NCBI RefSeq assembly: GCF_000241955.1
Contig: NC_016818.1
Coordinates: 868,001 to 932,000 of the forward strand
DNA: 64,000 nt
Reading direction: 5' to 3'
Source: Rahnella aquatilis CIP 78.65 = ATCC 33071
Lineage (GTDB): Bacteria > Pseudomonadota > Gammaproteobacteria > Enterobacterales > Enterobacteriaceae
Numbering within the stretch: the first letter of the stretch is position 1; each line of letters begins with the position of its first letter. The notes beneath the pieces are model-generated. The model was not told the DNA's origin, made no database searches, and was given only the letters and a program-made list of their open reading frames with translations. Both the position numbers and the translations under genes were made by a program. This document shows positions 46,741 through 55,548 of the stretch, piece after piece.

Positions 46741-48177
46741 ATGAGCAAGGTTTCAATCGCCATTCCAGACGGATTTATTCTCGGTGCCGCCGCCTCTGCG
46801 TGGCAGACCGAAGGCTGGAGCGGCAAAAAAGACGGGCAGGATTCGTATCTGGATCTCTGGTACAAAAATAACCGCCACGTCTGGCACAACGGTTACGGCC
46901 CGGCGAAAGCCACCGATTTCATCAACCGCTATCAGGAAGATGTTGCGCTGATGAAAGCCAGCGGGCTGAGCCATTACCGCACGTCCGTCAACTGGTCACG
47001 CTTTCTGACAGATTATGAACTGGGCATAGTCGATGAAGAGTACGCCGCGTATATCGACGACCTGCTCGATGAGATGAAGCGCAATGGCATCGAGCCGATG
47101 CTGTGCCTGGAGCATTACGAATTACCGGCGTTTCTGATGGAAAAATACGATGGCTGGAGCTCGAAAAAAGTCGTCGATCTGTTCGTGCTGTACGCGGAAA
47201 AAGTCTTTGAACGCTTTGCCGGAAAAGTCAGCCGCTGGTTTACCTTCAACGAACCGGTTGTGGTGCAGACCCGCGTCTACCTGGACGCCATCCGCTGGCC
47301 GTTCGAGCAAAACACTGCGAAATGGATGCAATGGAATCACCACAAAGTGCTGGCGACCGCCAGAGTCGTCGAGCTGTTTTATCGCAAAGGGTATAACGCC
47401 TCGGGCACTGTCGGTGTGATTTTAAATCCGGAAGTGACCTACGCCCGCTCAACGGCAGCGCATGATCAGCGGGCGGCGTATTTATACGATTTATTCTATA
47501 ACCGCGTATTTTTGGATCCGATGATTAACGGGGAATATCCTCAGGAACTGTTGGAATTACTGGAAAAGCACGGTGTACATTTCGATTATACAGAAGCGGA
47601 ACTGGCGGTTATCCGTCATAACACCGTGGATGAAGTGGGGATTAATCTTTATTATCCGCACCGGGTGAAAGCACCGTCCCGCGAATGGAATAAAGGCACA
47701 CCATTCCATCCGGCGTATTACTACGAACATTTCGAATTGCCCGGACGCCGGATGAATAAATCGCGAGGCTGGGAAATCTATCCGAAAATTATTTATGACA
47801 TGGCGATGCGCATTAAAGCGGAATACGGAAATATTTCGTGGTTTGTGGCTGAAAACGGCATGGGTATCGAAAATGAAGGTCAGTTTCGCGATGCCGTCAG
47901 CGGGGAAATTCAGGACAACTATCGCATTGAATTTATTGCCGAGCATCTTTACTGGACATTAAAAGCGCGGGAAGACGGCGCCAATTGTCAGGGATATATG
48001 CTCTGGGCCTTTACCGATAATGTCTCGCCAATGAACGCCTTTAAAAACCGTTACGGGCTGATCGAGATTGATCTTGAGAACAATCGCGATCGCCGTCAGA
48101 AGAAATCATCTCACTGGTTTAAATCGCTCAGTGAAAGTGGTGTGTTGTCTTTAACGCTCGATGACCAGGAAAAATAA
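46741..48177 (+). CDS. 6-phospho-beta-glucosidase (GH1)
   Basis: This 478-residue cytoplasmic enzyme hydrolyses phosphorylated beta-glucosides imported by the PTS. The GH1 catalytic residues are visible: the acid/base in TFNEPVV (about residue 168) and the nucleophile in WFVAENGMG. LGAAASAWQTEGW and HYRTSVNWSRF are typical substrate-site segments. The start ATG at 46741 has GAGGGA upstream. The frame from 46654 overlaps the IIC gene and is not needed. Confidence 0.92.
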   Translation: MSKVSIAIPDGFILGAAASAWQTEGWSGKKDGQDSYLDLWYKNNRHVWHNGYGPAKATDFINRYQEDVALMKASGLSHYRTSVNWSRFLTDYELGIVDEEYAAYIDDLLDEMKRNGIEPMLCLEHYELPAFLMEKYDGWSSKKVVDLFVLYAEKVFERFAGKVSRWFTFNEPVVVQTRVYLDAIRWPFEQNTAKWMQWNHHKVLATARVVELFYRKGYNASGTVGVILNPEVTYARSTAAHDQRAAYLYDLFYNRVFLDPMINGEYPQELLELLEKHGVHFDYTEAELAVIRHNTVDEVGINLYYPHRVKAPSREWNKGTPFHPAYYYEHFELPGRRMNKSRGWEIYPKIIYDMAMRIKAEYGNISWFVAENGMGIENEGQFRDAVSGEIQDNYRIEFIAEHLYWTLKAREDGANCQGYMLWAFTDNVSPMNAFKNRYGLIEIDLENNRDRRQKKSSHWFKSLSESGVLSLTLDDQEK

Positions 48178-48191
48178 CCTAAGGAAACACT

Positions 48192-48509
48192 ATGAAACGA
48201 ATCGTTTTAGCCTGTTCGGCAGGGATGTCCACGTCGCTGGTGGTCACCAAAATGGAAAAAGAAGCCGCTGCCCGTGGCATGGAATTTCAGATTTACGCGA
48301 TCCCTGAAAACAATCTGCGCGATGAACTTGAAGCCTATGGCCGCGATATTGTCGTCGTGCTGCTCGGCCCGCAGGTACGTTTTAAACTGGCGGAGAATAA
48401 AAAGCTGACTGATGAGCACGGCATTCCGATTGCGGTGATCGACATGGTGGCTTACGGCACGTTAAACGGTGCAAAAGTGCTGGATCAGGCGTTATCTCTG
48501 ATACAGTAA
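48192..48509 (+). CDS. PTS IIB component, lactose/cellobiose family
   Basis: This 105-residue phosphotransfer protein takes phosphate from the IIA protein on Cys8, in the P-loop ACSAGMSTSLVV, and gives it to the sugar. The rest has the expected alpha/beta Rossmann-like order (VVVLLGPQVRFKL, PIAVIDMVAYG). TAAGGAAACACT precedes the ATG. It completes the split PTS with IIC upstream and IIA on the other strand. Confidence 0.93.
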   Translation: MKRIVLACSAGMSTSLVVTKMEKEAAARGMEFQIYAIPENNLRDELEAYGRDIVVVLLGPQVRFKLAENKKLTDEHGIPIAVIDMVAYGTLNGAKVLDQALSLIQ

Positions 48510-48547
48510 CATCCGGTCTTTTTTGTTTTTTGCATCAGGGTGATTGT

Positions 48548-49321
48548 GTGGAAAAAGGTGTGGTTTCGCAGGACAGAAAGCAGTATCAGGAAATCGGGCA
48601 TGACCTGCGTGAGCAAATCAAGCAAGGGCATTTCGCTGTGGGATCCCGCCTGCCGCCCGAACGTAATATGGCGGAAAACTACGGCGTCAGCCGGACGATT
48701 GTGCGCGAAGCCTTACTGATGCTGGAACTGGAGGGCACGGTGGATATCCGTCAGGGTTCCGGCGTGTACGTGATCCGCATTCCTTCACAGGAAGAAGGCG
48801 AAGACGAACTGATGTATCAGGGGCAGATCGGCCCCTTTGAAATCTTACAGGCACGGCAGTTGCTCGAAAGCAATATTGCCGCGTTTGCCGCCAAAATGGC
48901 GACCAAAGCGGATATCGAAAATCTGCGCCGCACGCTGGATCAGGAACAAATCGCCATCGTTGCCAACGACGAAAGTGGCGATAATGACCGGTTGTTCCAT
49001 CTGCTGATTGCCGGTGCGACACAAAACCAGATGCTGCTCGATTCGGTGAAAAATATCTGGATGCACCGCGATTCCAGCCCGCTGTGGAAACAGTTACACA
49101 GCCATATCGCCACCCGCGGGTACCGCCTGAAATGGCTGGCTGATCATCAGAATATTTTGGCCGCACTGCGCCGCCGCGACGTCATGGGTTCGTATCAGGC
49201 GATGTGGCAGCACATGGAAAATGTGAAAAATACGCTGATGGAATTGTCGGATGTGGATGCGCCGGAGTTTGACGGCTATCTGTTTGAATCTGTGCCGATT
49301 TTTCAGGGAAAGATGGTCTGA
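48548..49321 (+). CDS. UxuR/ExuR-like GntR (FadR-group) regulator
   Basis: This 257-residue regulator has a winged helix (YQEIGHDLREQIKQGHFAVGSRLPPERNMAENYGVSRTIVREALLMLELEGTVDIRQGSGVYV) and a FadR-type C-terminal domain (GPFEILQARQLLESNIAAFAA). It is similar along its length to E. coli UxuR, including WQHMENVKNTLMELSDVD and FDGYLFES near the end. The GTG start at 48548 has AGGGTGA five bases upstream. It probably controls this PTS through the palindromes at 45105 and 45137. Its ligand is more likely a beta-glucoside phosphate than a uronate, which is an inference from context. Confidence 0.88.
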   Translation: MEKGVVSQDRKQYQEIGHDLREQIKQGHFAVGSRLPPERNMAENYGVSRTIVREALLMLELEGTVDIRQGSGVYVIRIPSQEEGEDELMYQGQIGPFEILQARQLLESNIAAFAAKMATKADIENLRRTLDQEQIAIVANDESGDNDRLFHLLIAGATQNQMLLDSVKNIWMHRDSSPLWKQLHSHIATRGYRLKWLADHQNILAALRRRDVMGSYQAMWQHMENVKNTLMELSDVDAPEFDGYLFESVPIFQGKMV

Positions 49322-49326
49322 ACACG

Positions 49327-49776
49327 ATGAAGATTATTAACCTGAGTGAACGGCCCGAATTTCAGGACGCGGTCACAGACTGGCTTTGGCAGGCATTTGG
49401 CAGCGAAAACAGCCGGGAGTTTTTTGCCAGCGTGGTGCGAAGCAGCCTGTCCGGCGCAGATTTGCCGCAAACCTTTATCGCACTCGAAGGCGATAAACTG
49501 GCCGGAACCGCGGGCCTGTGGCGCTGCGATTTAATCAGCCGTCAGGATCTTACCCCGTGGCTGGCGGCGTTATACGTAGATGAGGATTTCCGTTCGTGCG
49601 GGCTGGGGCAGCAGTTACAGACCTTTGTGCTGGAACAGAGCCGCCGCAGCGGCTTCCGGGAGTTGTATCTCTACGCTGAATTTACCGGCTATTACGAGCG
49701 TTTTGGCTGGAACTACATTGGCGATGCGCTGGATTATCCGGACAAGCCGGTACGCGTCTATCACCAGTCACTCTAG
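49327..49776 (+). CDS. GNAT-family N-acetyltransferase
   Basis: The product is 149 residues. It has the GNAT fold with acetyl-CoA-binding segment AALYVDEDFRSCGLGQQLQTFVLEQ (RxxGxG-like, about 77-101) and FTGYYERFGWNYIGDAL near the C-terminus. It follows the GntR regulator by five bases and overlaps the convergent galR by four. The substrate is unknown. Confidence 0.82.
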   Translation: MKIINLSERPEFQDAVTDWLWQAFGSENSREFFASVVRSSLSGADLPQTFIALEGDKLAGTAGLWRCDLISRQDLTPWLAALYVDEDFRSCGLGQQLQTFVLEQSRRSGFRELYLYAEFTGYYERFGWNYIGDALDYPDKPVRVYHQSL

Positions 49777-50780
49777 GTGTTTGACGGGCCGCTCACCGAG
49801 TGACGACGTACCAGCGTCGGGCTGAACATATGGGTGGTTTCCGGTAACGGCTGACCATTTGCCAGCGCTAACGCCAGTTGCGCCGCCTGATTTGCCATCG
49901 CCACCACCGGATAACGAACGGTGGTCAGACGCGGGCGCAGGTAACGTGAAATCAGCACATCATCAAAGCCAATCAGCGAAATTTCGCCCGGCACATCAAT
50001 ACTGTTATCGCTTAATACCGATAACGCACCGGCGGCCATCGGGTCGTTGTAGCAGGTCACTGCTGTAAATCCTTTGCCCAATCCCAGTAAATCGGCCATG
50101 GCTTTTTCGCCACCGATTTCATCGGGTTGCGCGTACGCAATCAGCTTGTCATCCACCGGAATGTTGTGTTCGGTGAGGGCGTCGATATAGCCCTGAAGCC
50201 GGTCGCTGGCATCGGAAATGCCGTGGTTGGAACATAAAATCGCGATGCGCTGATGGCCGGCCTGAATGAGGTGGCGCGTCGCCAGCCAGGAACCGTAGCG
50301 GTCATCGAGTGCAATACAGCGCTGTTCGAAACCCGGCAACGTGCGGTTAATCAGCACCATGCCGGGGATTTGCTGCATCAGGCTGGTCAGCTCATCTTCC
50401 GGCAGCATTTTGGCGTGAACCACTAACGCCGCACAGCGGTGACGGATCAGTTGCTCAATGGCCTGACGTTCTTTTTCAACGTTATGGTAGCCGTTACCAA
50501 TCAGCAAAAAATTGCCAGTGGCGTACGCGACCTGTTCAACGGCTTTGACCATCGCGCCGAAAAAAGGGTCGGAAACATCGGCCACGATCAGCCCCAGCGT
50601 TTCGGTTGCCTGTTGGGCAAGGGCACGGGCGTTGGCATTCGGATGATATTGCAGATGTTGCATGGCGTTCTGTACGGCTTCCCGCGAACTGTCACTGGCT
50701 TTCGGGGAATGGTTAATCACGCGTGAAACGGTCGCAACCGATACGCCTGCCAGTTTTGCTACATCCTTAATCGTTGCCAT
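49773..50780 (-). CDS. galR: Galactose operon repressor GalR
   Basis: This LacI-family repressor responds to D-galactose and represses galactose uptake and breakdown genes. The 335 residues are almost collinear with E. coli GalR: MATIKDVAKLAGVSVATVSRV, then ALAQQATETLGLIVADVSDPFFGAMVKAVEQVAY, FLLIGNGYHN, and the C-terminus SPTLVRRHSVS. A GalR-box-like site lies 21 bases upstream of its start, suggesting autoregulation. In E. coli galR is the near neighbour of lysA and omrAB/aas. Here those genes are more distant because of inserted blocks. Confidence 0.95.
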   Translation of the reverse strand: MATIKDVAKLAGVSVATVSRVINHSPKASDSSREAVQNAMQHLQYHPNANARALAQQATETLGLIVADVSDPFFGAMVKAVEQVAYATGNFLLIGNGYHNVEKERQAIEQLIRHRCAALVVHAKMLPEDELTSLMQQIPGMVLINRTLPGFEQRCIALDDRYGSWLATRHLIQAGHQRIAILCSNHGISDASDRLQGYIDALTEHNIPVDDKLIAYAQPDEIGGEKAMADLLGLGKGFTAVTCYNDPMAAGALSVLSDNSIDVPGEISLIGFDDVLISRYLRPRLTTVRYPVVAMANQAAQLALALANGQPLPETTHMFSPTLVRRHSVSGPSNT

Positions 50781-50800
50781 AACACTTCCATTTTCCGTGA

Positions 50801-50816
50801 GGGTAATCGTTTACAC
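50801..50816. promoter_or_regulatory. GalR operator upstream of galR
   Basis: GGGTAATCGTTTACAC matches the GalR/GalS consensus GTGTAANCGNTTACAC with one or two mismatches. It is 21-36 bases upstream of the galR start codon. Confidence 0.7.
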
Positions 50817-50913
50817 TGACCAGTTTTGCGGAAAAGACCGGTGGCTGCAAGGATGCTGATCGCAACTTTTTGATGTAAGCGCGATGTAACGGGAAAAGAT
50901 CGTGCAGCTTTTA

Positions 50914-50947
50914 CGCCCCGCCCTGCGAAAGGGCGGCGGGAGCGGGG
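50914..50947. repeat. Diverged REP-like palindrome
   Basis: CGCCCCGCCCTGCGAAAGGG and on to CGGCGGGAGCGGGG folds around the same CCTGCGAAAGG core as the other repeats of the window, but its arms are different. It is placed between galR and the LysR gene. Confidence 0.6.
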
Positions 50948-50996
50948 TAAATGGCGAAACGCTGGACCACGTAAACGCCATTCCTCTTGCCTCTGT

Positions 50997-51917
50997 CTAC
51001 ACCTTTCCTTCTTCCTTAATCCACTGCATAAAATCATCGATAAACACTCTTGTTTTAAGCGGCAGCAGTTTATTGGGCAGGGTGATGGCGTAGGTGTTGC
51101 GCGGCAGGGGATTCTCCACCCGCCATTCAGGCAAGACGCGACGCAATTTACCATTAGCGATATAGCGGTTGGCGATGAAAGTAGGGATCAGCGCAATGCC
51201 GACACCTTGCAAGATGGCATCAATCATGGCGTCACTGTTATTGATCATCAGCCGTGGAACCAGCGTCACGGTCTCCATGATTTCATTGTGCCAGAAACGC
51301 CATGGACCGCGAAATTGCCGTTCATCGGGGAAAAAAATATTGTGTTTGATGAGCCCTGCCGGGAAATCCGGCAGCGCTTCGTCGTAATCCGCAGCACAAA
51401 CCAATACGTAATCAATAGGCATCAGGGCACGGGCGACCATATTCTCCGGCGGGCTTTCGGTGACGCGCAGTGCCAGATCGTAAGCGTCCTGCGTCAGATT
51501 CGTGACCCGATCGGTCAGCGACAGCTCGACGTTTATTTCGGGATAGCGGCGTAAAAATCCGGGCAAAAAGGGTGTGAGAAGGATCTTACCGAGTGTGTTA
51601 GGCGCGGTGATGCGCAAAACACCCTGAGGAGTATCACTGAAGCTATCAGCCCGGGAGAAAAGTGTCTGCGTAGCCGATAGCACCGTCAGCGCCTGCTGGT
51701 AAATTTCCAGTCCGACCTCGGTTATGGCGACAGAGCGGGTCGAGCGGGTAAATAGCACCACATTGAGGCGCTTCTCCAGCCGGTCAATCATCCTGCTCAC
51801 CGAAGAGGGTGCCAGCGAAGTCTCCCGTCCTGCCGAAGAAAAACTCCCTTTTTCAACCACCTGGATAAAAACGGACAAACTGGGAAGTAGTTCGGCTAAC
51901 TCATTTGTGCTTTTCAC
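50997..51917 (-). CDS. LysR-type regulator divergent from the hil-like cluster
   Basis: This regulator of about 306 residues has an N-terminal winged helix (LPSLSVFIQVVEKGSFSSAGRETSLAPSSVSRMIDRLEKRLNVVLFTRSTRSVAITEVG) and a C-terminal inducer domain. The GTG start at 51917 (AGAGC upstream) is preferred over the ATG at 51962, which has no Shine-Dalgarno. It faces away from the cluster 52037-58103 with about 120 bases between them, the usual setting for control by a LysR activator. The ligand is unknown. Confidence 0.85.
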   Translation of the reverse strand: MKSTNELAELLPSLSVFIQVVEKGSFSSAGRETSLAPSSVSRMIDRLEKRLNVVLFTRSTRSVAITEVGLEIYQQALTVLSATQTLFSRADSFSDTPQGVLRITAPNTLGKILLTPFLPGFLRRYPEINVELSLTDRVTNLTQDAYDLALRVTESPPENMVARALMPIDYVLVCAADYDEALPDFPAGLIKHNIFFPDERQFRGPWRFWHNEIMETVTLVPRLMINNSDAMIDAILQGVGIALIPTFIANRYIANGKLRRVLPEWRVENPLPRNTYAITLPNKLLPLKTRVFIDDFMQWIKEEGKV

Positions 51918-52036
51918 GCATAGCTCTTTTGTTTCTGGAATATCTATCCAAATTATCATCAAGCCGTATGATGTTCAACAGAGGCAATCTCTGGTGAGAA
52001 TTGGCCATAATAGTCAATTTATTTAATGGGTTAGCT

Positions 52037-53008
52037 ATGTCAGACCAAACGGTTATTGAACGGATACGCCAGCACGATGTGCTGAATGTTGGAGTTAGTC
52101 TGGGTTTTAAAGGTTTGTCGTTTCGTAATGTATTGCACAATTGCTGGGAAGGGTTCGACATTGATTTAGCCCGTGCGGTAGCGGTGGCAGTATTAGGTGA
52201 TGTCGGAAAAATTCATTATATGCCATTGCAGTCCGGTGACCGGTTTCGGGCGCTGCGTGACGGAGTGATTGACCTGGGGTCATTTAATTCCAGCATTACC
52301 TTCCAGCGTGAAGCAGAGTCAGACGTCAGTTTTGTTCATCCGATGCTGTTTGATGGCGAAGTGCTGATGACGCCGGCGAGTAATTTGCTCGAACCCGTTG
52401 AACAGGCATTGTATACCCGCGAGCGCCGGATAGCGGCCATGCGCGGATCCACCACCGAAGAGAACCTGAAACGTTACTTTGGACATTTAAATCTCTCCTG
52501 CGAGATCCGACTGTTTGATTCGCCTACTCAGGCCCGTCAGGCTTATCAGCAAGGTGAATGCAATATCTACTGTCTCGATTCCTATTTGCTGGCCGGCGAA
52601 CGTGCTCAGCTGCAAGACAAAGAAGCGCATATTATCTTGCAGGATCGCATCTCGCTGGAAGCCATGTCACCTGCTGTGTCCTCTCATGACACGCAGTGGC
52701 TGAAAGCAGTGACCTGGATCATGCGTACGCTGATAGAAGCGGAAAACTTACAGGTCACCAGCAAAAACATTCTTGAAATGAGTCAGGAGGCGACGGGTTA
52801 CCTGCACACCTTCCTTTACCCGTCAGAGCAGCATTGTAAAAATCTGGGGCTGCGTCCTGATTTTATCCGCGCGATCATTCATCAGGTGGGCAATTACGGG
52901 GAAATATTCCAGCGTAATTTGGGCAAATACTCAGAGCTTAACCAGCCGCGCCGGGATAATAATTTATGGTCACAAGGGGGAATGCTGTATTCGCCTTTAT
53001 TCATCTGA
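52037..53008 (+). CDS. Cytosolic AapJ-like amino-acid-binding protein homologue
   Basis: This protein of about 323 residues aligns with general amino-acid ABC substrate-binding proteins (AapJ/BztA). It has LNVGVSLGFKGLSF, then WEGFDIDLARAVAVAVLGDVGKIHYMPLQSGDRFRALRDGVIDLGSFNSSITFQRE and MRGSTTEENLKRYFG. It has no signal peptide and no ABC permease neighbour. The conserved DxCRA Cys of the transporter group is replaced (DLARA). A cytoplasmic binding or enzymatic role (as in cyclohexadienyl dehydratases derived from this fold) is more likely than transport. First gene of the cluster. Confidence 0.75.
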   Translation: MSDQTVIERIRQHDVLNVGVSLGFKGLSFRNVLHNCWEGFDIDLARAVAVAVLGDVGKIHYMPLQSGDRFRALRDGVIDLGSFNSSITFQREAESDVSFVHPMLFDGEVLMTPASNLLEPVEQALYTRERRIAAMRGSTTEENLKRYFGHLNLSCEIRLFDSPTQARQAYQQGECNIYCLDSYLLAGERAQLQDKEAHIILQDRISLEAMSPAVSSHDTQWLKAVTWIMRTLIEAENLQVTSKNILEMSQEATGYLHTFLYPSEQHCKNLGLRPDFIRAIIHQVGNYGEIFQRNLGKYSELNQPRRDNNLWSQGGMLYSPLFI

Positions 53009-53085
53009 TATCTGATTTATACAGACCCTTTTAATAACAATTTTTTGTGCGTTTATCATTTTAATATTTCTTTGGCAGGAACATC

Positions 53086-53979
53086 ATGAGTGAGTTATTG
53101 GCAGAAAAACAGCAAGAGATAGTATTGTCCGGTTCAGTAAAAAATAATTTCGGTTATTTAGAGACGCAGCCTGATAGTGTCGATTTTAGCATTATCAAGA
53201 ATATTATTCTGCACGGTCATCATCAGGGTAATGTTCTGTATATCATCCGTAATTTTGCGAATAAAAAAATCTGTCAGGATGTGGCTGAAAACTTTAATCA
53301 GATGGTCAATCGCAACGGGGGCGGAAACCGCGCCGATGACGGTTTTGTTCTGACCAATCAGATTGGCGCCACGCAGTTTTCACGTAACGGTGAAAACTAT
53401 ATGGCGGAAGTGAACCGGGTCAACGCCAGTGTGGCAGAACTGATGTCCGTCGCGGACAGTTATGCCACCGAATCGCTGTTCCTCAACCGCACGCTGGAAG
53501 ATTTATTCCTTGATGAAGGCATCCATTTTGGTCCGGCGCGTTATAAGAATTCTTACGCCTGTTTTGCCACGTTCCGTCGCTGGCTGGATAACGGTGTCAT
53601 GTCGCTGATGCCGCATGAAGACCGCGCCCAGCTTAAGTTTGCGCAGCAGGATGATTTTGAAATTGCCGATGCCATGACGGTGACCGCGTTTAATGTGTGC
53701 CTGGAAGCGGCGCAGGGCGGTGGCGAATTGAAAATGTGGAACCTGGATCCGGATGAGCCATGCCGGGCCCGCTTTGGCGTGACGGACACCGGTTATCCCT
53801 ATCCTCCGCACCTGTTGCAGGGCGTGGAATCACTCTCCGTGCGGCTGAATGCCGGGGATATTTACTTCATGAACGCCTGCCATCTGCACGGCGTCAGCAG
53901 CGTGAGTCAGGGAAGTCGCCTGACGGCCGGGCGCTTTATTGGCAGACTGAATAATAGCAAAGTGGTGTACTGGACCTAG
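53086..53979 (+). CDS. HilA-like Fe(II)/2-oxoglutarate dioxygenase (PF13640 type)
   Basis: This 297-residue oxygenase has the double-stranded beta-helix metal triad His177-x-Asp179 (in LMPHEDRAQ) and a distal His near 266-268 (NACHLHGVSS). An Arg follows (LTAGRF) for 2-oxoglutarate. It stands directly before a PF10014-type dioxygenase gene. Tandem genes of these two families define the hil operon of Pantoea ananatis, where HilA hydroxylates L-isoleucine at the 4'-carbon. The substrate here is inferred from this arrangement. AGGAACATC precedes the ATG. Confidence 0.8.
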   Translation: MSELLAEKQQEIVLSGSVKNNFGYLETQPDSVDFSIIKNIILHGHHQGNVLYIIRNFANKKICQDVAENFNQMVNRNGGGNRADDGFVLTNQIGATQFSRNGENYMAEVNRVNASVAELMSVADSYATESLFLNRTLEDLFLDEGIHFGPARYKNSYACFATFRRWLDNGVMSLMPHEDRAQLKFAQQDDFEIADAMTVTAFNVCLEAAQGGGELKMWNLDPDEPCRARFGVTDTGYPYPPHLLQGVESLSVRLNAGDIYFMNACHLHGVSSVSQGSRLTAGRFIGRLNNSKVVYWT

Positions 53980-54041
53980 CGGAAGTGAATTAATCATGGT
54001 GATTCATTCTCTCTTTGTCCTGAATTAATAACGAGTCTTAT

Positions 54042-54773
54042 ATGGAATATGTTAATCATCTTGCGGCCGGGGGATATGCATTTATTCCCGGCAGTTATTA
54101 TCAAACGTTGCCTGATGTAAATTACGCGAATAAAGATAATTTTCTTTCTGAACTTGAACAGTTAAAACTGGCGTATGAACAACTGACGCTGGACCCTTAT
54201 TCTGCGGGAAATCGCTGGCGCGGTTATGCGCAATGCCGTCGCAATCCGCAGGGTGAACTCAGTTTTGGTCATTTTACGGAATATAAGCAAACTAAAAAAT
54301 ACAATCCGGATACCGGCGGTATTGTTCGCCATTATCCTTTGCTGCCCGAAAATATTACCGCTAACCGCCTGATGCAGGCGATTTTGCAGGATGACATCGC
54401 TTTTGTTGAAGCCTACGGGCGTATCGGGCCAATGGAAGAACTGAGTGTCGGCATTCATTTATTCCGCTATGAAGCGCAGTGCGATGCGCCCGCGTACAGC
54501 TCACCCGTCTGGCTGCATAAAGATGATGAGGATGTGGTGTTTGTTCACCTGATCCATGCCTCCGCCAACATGCTGGGGGGCGACAATCTGATTGCCCCGA
54601 ACCCTAAAAATATTGAGCGGGTGCTGCGCCTCGAGGCGCTATTCGACACGCTGGTGGTCAATCACGACAAATACCATGCTGTGACACCCATCGGCTGCCG
54701 CCAGCCGGGGGAGACGGCACTGCGTGACATCATTCTGGTAACGTTCCAGCGCACGATGAGGGAAGCAGCATGA
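54042..54773 (+). CDS. HilB/IDO-like Fe(II)/2-oxoglutarate dioxygenase (PF10014)
   Basis: This 243-residue member of the isoleucine-dioxygenase/BsmA family has the start NHLAAGGYAFIPGSY, NRWRGYAQCRRNP, and the metal motif His159-x-Asp161 in PVWLHKDDEDVVFVHLIH. A distal His (about 212, in HDKYHAVTPI) is followed by ALRDIILVTF with the 2-oxoglutarate Arg. In Pantoea, HilB hydroxylates the HilA product at C-4. Here it follows the HilA-like gene by 62 bases and overlaps the SDR gene, so a cascade is likely. Confidence 0.85.
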   Translation: MEYVNHLAAGGYAFIPGSYYQTLPDVNYANKDNFLSELEQLKLAYEQLTLDPYSAGNRWRGYAQCRRNPQGELSFGHFTEYKQTKKYNPDTGGIVRHYPLLPENITANRLMQAILQDDIAFVEAYGRIGPMEELSVGIHLFRYEAQCDAPAYSSPVWLHKDDEDVVFVHLIHASANMLGGDNLIAPNPKNIERVLRLEALFDTLVVNHDKYHAVTPIGCRQPGETALRDIILVTFQRTMREAA

Positions 54774-55501
54774 GCCTGAAACATAAAGCATTTATCACGG
54801 GTGCCTCCAGTGGTATCGGTCAGTCGATGGTGGCGGCCTATCTGGCTGCCGGTTATGCGGTAGAGGGCATTGACTGTTCCCCGTCCGTTTTCGCCAATGA
54901 ACCTGACTACGTTCATCACCAGCTGGATATTACCGATTCAGTGCGCCTGGATGGCGTGTTTGAAGCAGCAGAATACGCCAGCGATAACAATGTCTTAATA
55001 AACTGCGCCGGTACACGTGAAATCTGCCGTATCGATGAATTATCCCTCTCACTGTGGGAACGTGTTTTTGCCGTCAACGTGACCGCCAGTTTTGTTGCCG
55101 GACGTGCATTCTGTCAGCAACTGGTTCGCCATAACCTGCCGGGCAATGCCGTCAATATCGCCTCGGTTTCCGGCCTGATGGGCGAGCCTGACCGCACCGC
55201 CTATGTCTCTTCAAAGCACGCCGTGATCGGCCTGACGAAACAGCTGGCGCTGGAATACGGCAAACACCACATCCGGGTGAATGCCATTGCGCCCGGCGTT
55301 ATCCGCACACCGCTCACTGAACCCTACTATGACAACCCGGCACAGATGGAGAAGATCCAGCGGGGTCAGTTCCTGCCTGTGCTGGGCGAAACGCAGGATG
55401 TGGCACAAGCGGCAATGTATCTCACCTCTTCTGATGCGCGATTTGTGACCGGCTCCACGCTGGTGATCGATGGCGGCTGGACGATTGGTAAAGACCTTTA
55501 A
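54770..55501 (+). CDS. Short-chain dehydrogenase/reductase of the hil-like cluster
   Basis: The product is 243 residues. The NAD(P)-binding TGxxxGIG loop is in ITGASSGIGQSMV and the NCAG motif follows later. The catalytic Ser/Tyr/Lys set is in NIASVSGLMGEPDRTAYVSSKHAVIG. The C-terminus reads FVTGSTLVIDGGWT. It starts with ATGA overlap on the HilB-like gene, so it is co-translated. It may oxidise a hydroxyl group made by the dioxygenases, which is an inference from order. Confidence 0.88.
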   Translation: MSLKHKAFITGASSGIGQSMVAAYLAAGYAVEGIDCSPSVFANEPDYVHHQLDITDSVRLDGVFEAAEYASDNNVLINCAGTREICRIDELSLSLWERVFAVNVTASFVAGRAFCQQLVRHNLPGNAVNIASVSGLMGEPDRTAYVSSKHAVIGLTKQLALEYGKHHIRVNAIAPGVIRTPLTEPYYDNPAQMEKIQRGQFLPVLGETQDVAQAAMYLTSSDARFVTGSTLVIDGGWTIGKDL

Positions 55502-55548
55502 TCCGATGGCCGGCATAACGGCCACAACTGACTTGCAGGAGTTTTATT

